In this document: positions 6,265-8,329 of the stretch, in pieces
Layout of the letters: each line of letters begins with the position of its first letter
Position numbering within the stretch: position 1 is the first letter of the stretch
Origin: Tannerellaceae bacterium
GTDB lineage: Bacteria > Bacteroidota > Bacteroidia > Bacteroidales > Tannerellaceae
Assembly (NCBI GenBank): GCA_031273385.1
Contig: JAISRY010000078.1
Coordinates: forward strand, 1-8,329
DNA: 8,329 nt
Reading direction: 5' to 3'
Position numbers and translations under genes: made by a program
The notes under the pieces: model-generated
The model's database searches: none
The model's input: only the letters and a program-made list of their open reading frames with translations
Told to the model about the DNA's origin: nothing

Positions 6265-7800
6265 ATGGAAATGTATATCATCATATCAATAATGACCTTT
6301 CTGGTAGGAGGGTCGTTGACTTATGTGGGGATGCGTTTTCTTTTCAAAAACAAGTACAATTCCGTACTGAGGGAAGCTGAAAAGGAAGCGGAAGTAATTA
6401 AAAAGAATAAGCTGCTGGAGGTAAAGGAGAAGTTCCTGCATCTCAAAGCCGACCTGGAAAAGCAGGTATCCGCCCGTAACGCAAAGATACAGTCGATCGA
6501 AGCGAAGCTGAAGCAAAAAGAGCAGGCCGTCAACCAACGGCACGAAGACCTCCAGCGCAAGAGTCATGAAGCGGACAACGTAAAAGAGAGCCTGACGGCA
6601 CAGCTTGAGCTGCTTGAACGGAAGAAGCTGGATCTGGACAAACTGCATCAGAAGCAGGTGGAGCAATTGGAGGTTCTCTCCGGCCTGTCGGCGGAAGAGG
6701 CCAAGAAGCGGTTGCTCGAATCATTGAAAGAAGAGGCGCAATCGCAAGCGTCTTCCTATGTCAGCGAGATCATGGAAGAGGCCAAGATGACGGCGAACAA
6801 GGAGGCCAAAAAGATCATTATCCAGTCCATTCAGCGGGTAGCGACCGAGACCGCCATAGAGAACTCGATCACCGTATTCCATATCGAATCGGACGAGATA
6901 AAGGGGCGTATTATCGGGCGTGAGGGACGGAACATCCGGGCATTGGAGGCCGCTACGGGGATTGAGATCGTGGTGGATGATACGCCGGAGGCGATCGTCC
7001 TTTCGGGGTTCGATCCGGTGCGCCGAGAAGTCGCCCGCCTGGCTTTACACCAGTTGGTACAGGACGGTCGTATCCACCCCGCCCGTATCGAAGAGGTCGT
7101 CACCAAAGTGCGCAAGCAGGTGGAAGAAGAGGTGGTGGAAATCGGTAAACGTACGGTCATTGACCTGGGGGTACATGGTTTACACCCTGAACTGATCCGG
7201 ATGATCGGTAAAATGAAGTACCGCTCTTCATACGGACAGAACCTGTTGCAGCATGCGCGGGAGACGGCCAACCTGTGCGCCGTTATGGCATCCGAATTAG
7301 GCCTCAACCCGAAGAAAGCGAAGCGTGCCGGCCTGTTGCACGATATAGGCAAGGTACCCGATGACGAACCGGAATTGCCGCACGCCATCCTGGGGATGAA
7401 GCTGTGTGAGAAATACAAGGAGAAGCCCGACATTTGCAATGCCGTAGGCGCTCACCATGATGAAACGGAGATGCAGACGCTGCTGGCTCCTATCGTTCAG
7501 GTATGCGACGCTATTTCAGGCGCACGTCCGGGCGCACGCCGCGAGATTGTGGAGGCCTATATCAAACGGTTGAACGACCTGGAACAGTTAGCCCTGGCCT
7601 ATCCCGGCGTCATGAAGACGTATGCGATCCAGGCCGGCAGGGAGCTGCGTGTCATCGTCGGCGCCGATAAGATTGACGACAAGGAGACGGAAAACCTGTC
7701 CAATGAGATAGCGAAAAAGATTCAGGACGAAATGACCTATCCCGGACAGGTCAAGATAACGGTCATCCGCGAAACACGCTCAGTCAGTTACGCAAAATAA
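6265..7800 (+). CDS. rny: Ribonuclease Y
   Basis: Membrane-anchored endoribonuclease that starts decay of many mRNAs. The 511-residue product has the complete family layout: an N-terminal membrane helix (about residues 4-26), a long charged coiled coil (about 30-195), a KH RNA-binding domain with the [10 protein letters not shown] loop at 214-223 followed by [32 protein letters not shown], and an HD phosphohydrolase domain. In the HD domain H330, the HD pair H359-D360, H397-H398 and D415 provide the metal ligands. The C-terminal part ([18 protein letters not shown], then [20 protein letters not shown]) also matches. A second ATG two codons in (6271) is an alternative start; the first is used because it directly follows the A-rich leader. 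It is the last gene of the operon, with a strong terminator 28 bases downstream. Confidence 0.97.
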   Translation: MEMYIIISIMTFLVGGSLTYVGMRFLFKNKYNSVLREAEKEAEVIKKNKLLEVKEKFLHLKADLEKQVSARNAKIQSIEAKLKQKEQAVNQRHEDLQRKSHEADNVKESLTAQLELLERKKLDLDKLHQKQVEQLEVLSGLSAEEAKKRLLESLKEEAQSQASSYVSEIMEEAKMTANKEAKKIIIQSIQRVATETAIENSITVFHIESDEIKGRIIGREGRNIRALEAATGIEIVVDDTPEAIVLSGFDPVRREVARLALHQLVQDGRIHPARIEEVVTKVRKQVEEEVVEIGKRTVIDLGVHGLHPELIRMIGKMKYRSSYGQNLLQHARETANLCAVMASELGLNPKKAKRAGLLHDIGKVPDDEPELPHAILGMKLCEKYKEKPDICNAVGAHHDETEMQTLLAPIVQVCDAISGARPGARREIVEAYIKRLNDLEQLALAYPGVMKTYAIQAGRELRVIVGADKIDDKETENLSNEIAKKIQDEMTYPGQVKITVIRETRSVSYAK

Positions 7801-7827
7801 CAATACGCATATTCTTTGCGAGTAACG

Positions 7828-7864
7828 AAAAGCAAAATCTCCCCCGGGAGGTTTTGCTTTTTTT
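7828..7864 (+). terminator. Intrinsic terminator of the rny operon
   Basis: AAAAGCAAAA (7828-7837) pairs perfectly with TTTTGCTTTT (7852-7861). A T-G pair and CTCC/GGAG continue the stem to a CCCG tetraloop, 15 pairs in all, ending in a run of seven T (7858-7864). The A-rich left flank means it could also act, more weakly, on the opposite strand. Confidence 0.92.
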
Positions 7865-7876
7865 GATTGTACGAAT

Positions 7877-7900
7877 ACCCCGTGCGCTTCCGAGCGGGGT
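7877..7900. repeat. Small GC-rich hairpin after the terminator
   Basis: ACCCCG (7877-7882) and CGGGGT (7895-7900) are perfect reverse complements around a 12-base loop, and GCT/AGC could extend pairing inside the loop. No T-run follows on either strand, so it is not a standard terminator. Its role is unknown. Confidence 0.5.
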
Positions 7901-7919
7901 GTGATGGGAAACAGAATAT

Positions 7920-8026
7920 ACAATAGTGTAGCCGGACGTACACAATTGTGTAGCCGGACACAGACAATAGTGTAGTCCGGACTGGACAATAGTGTAGCCG
8001 GAGCTACACTATTGTGTAAAACCGGA
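7920..8026. repeat. Five-copy array of a palindromic motif at 22-bp steps
   Basis: Copies start at 7920, 7942, 7964, 7986 and 8008, exactly 22 bases apart. The consensus is close to ACAATAGTGTAGCCGGA. The core is a palindrome: copy 2 lies in the perfect ACACAATTGTGT and copy 5 in the near-perfect ACACTATTGTGT. Copies 4 and 5 together form a perfect 13-bp inverted repeat (7986-7998 with 8003-8015) around CGGA. Copy 3 has an extra T that makes AGTCCGGACT, also a palindrome. There are no unique spacers, so this is not CRISPR. The layout resembles an iteron or multi-site operator. Confidence 0.85.
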
Positions 8027-8110
8027 AATAGCTCCCGAGCAAATAAAAATAGCTCCCGTCTGAAAAAAAATAGCTCCCGTCCCATTTAGAATAGCTCCCG
8101 TCCGAATAAA
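8027..8110. repeat. Four-copy array of AATAGCTCCCGTC at 21-bp steps
   Basis: The core AATAGCTCCCG begins at 8027, 8048, 8069 and 8090, exactly 21 bases apart. The first copy continues GAGC and the other three GTC. The linkers of about 8 bases are A/T-rich and differ. The array starts on the base after the last CCGGA of the 22-bp array, so the two arrays abut. The motif shows no sequence similarity to the first array's motif. Confidence 0.85.
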
Positions 8111-8126
8111 AGGGGGCTTGGCGCCA

Positions 8127-8175
8127 TCATTGCGAGTCCCCAATAAACCAGGTCTATCAAAAAGGGGAAATGACG
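8127..8175. repeat. 49-bp TCATTGCGAG palindromic element, copy 1
   Basis: Matches copy 2 (8220-8268) at 46 of 49 positions without gaps. With its flanks the ends are inverted: GCCATCATT (8123-8131) against AATGACGGC (8169-8177), one mismatch. CCCC/GGGG pair inside, around an imperfect ATAAAC/GTCTAT stem. The TCATTGCGAG end resembles a widely dispersed bacterial intergenic repeat type (general knowledge). Confidence 0.8.
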
Positions 8176-8219
8176 GCGATTGCGTTGTTTTCCAGCCGAT
8201 TACAATCAAGTAGTATCCG

Positions 8220-8268
8220 TCATTGCGAGTACCCAATAAACCAGGTTTATCAAAAAGGGGGAATGACG
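8220..8268. repeat. 49-bp TCATTGCGAG palindromic element, copy 2
   Basis: Starts 93 bases after copy 1. The ends CGTCATT (8218-8224) and AATGACG (8262-8268) are perfect inverted repeats, CCC/GGG pair inside, and the tip ATAAAC-CAG-GTTTAT is a perfect small hairpin. The three differences from copy 1 are at its positions 12, 28 and 42; the second restores pairing in the tip stem. Confidence 0.8.
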
Positions 8269-8309
8269 AGAATTGATTGATTTTTAGCCGATTGTAAATT
8301 CTCGTCATT
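8262..8309. repeat. 13-bp inverted repeat linking to a third TCATT element end
   Basis: AATGACGAGAATT (8262-8274) and AATTCTCGTCATT (8297-8309) are perfect reverse complements around 22 bases. The equivalent linker after copy 1 is built the same way: AATGACGG (8169-8176) pairs with CCGTCATT (8217-8224), and GATTG (8178-8182) with CAATC (8203-8207). Both linkers share TTTT followed shortly by AGCCGATT. The sequence then runs TCATTATAAACGCAGTGAAGCAATC to the window edge, probably a third, diverged element. Confidence 0.7.
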
Positions 8310-8329
8310 ATAAACGCAGTGAAGCAATC

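Noticed and set aside
7780..8085. 101-codon minus-strand open frame over the end of rny
   Set aside because: It runs through the 22-bp array, the intrinsic terminator and the last codons of rny, has no recognisable domain, and reads the repeats out of codon register.
7920..8110. CRISPR array
   Set aside because: The repeat steps are 21-22 bp in total with no unique spacers of normal length, and no cas genes are present.
8009..8308. 99-codon minus-strand open frame with repeated peptides (SFPLFDKPGLLGTRNDG twice, TGAI heptads)
   Set aside because: It lies entirely on the tandem repeats and palindromes; its repeated peptides follow from the 93-bp and 21-bp spacings being multiples of three. 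The next element spacing (85 bp) breaks frame, and no family is recognised. Protein-level evidence would be needed.

Overview
The window looks like chromosomal DNA of a Bacteroidota (Bacteroidales-type) bacterium. The support is the gene content, three promoter boxes of the Bacteroidetes form TAnnTTTG, A-rich translation starts without clear Shine-Dalgarno sequences, and a short GAGAATT/GAGAGTT-type repeat of a kind common in these genomes. I cannot name genus or species from the sequence. All recognised genes are on the + strand.

Layout. Positions 1-2799 hold the 3' nine-tenths of an RND (AcrB/HAE1-type) drug efflux permease that enters from the left edge and ends in a short tandem repeat. 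Next comes a likely operon, hpt-adk-obg (2912-5165): purine salvage, adenylate kinase and the ribosome-assembly GTPase Obg. It is driven by a promoter whose -7 box lies inside a perfect 10-bp inverted repeat. A small winged-helix gene with its own promoter box follows (5249-5449), then a structured palindromic element. A second likely operon starts with its own promoter and carries a small coiled-coil protein, the cell-division factor ZapA, and the membrane-anchored RNase Y (5610-7800). It is closed by a strong intrinsic terminator (7828-7864).

The last 465 bases hold no convincing gene and are packed with ordered repeats. There are five copies of a palindromic motif at exactly 22-bp steps (7920-8026). 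Directly abutting them are four copies of an unrelated motif at exactly 21-bp steps (8027-8110). Then come two 49-bp copies of a palindromic TCATTGCGAG element, 46 of 49 positions identical, joined by inverted-repeat linkers that run up to the right edge.

How the genes fit together: the coding part is mostly housekeeping, linking nucleotide metabolism (Hpt, Adk), ribosome maturation (Obg), Z-ring assembly (ZapA plus a possible coiled-coil partner) and mRNA decay (RNase Y). The least explained parts are the two helically phased repeat arrays and palindromic elements at the right end, and the operator-like palindrome over the hpt promoter.
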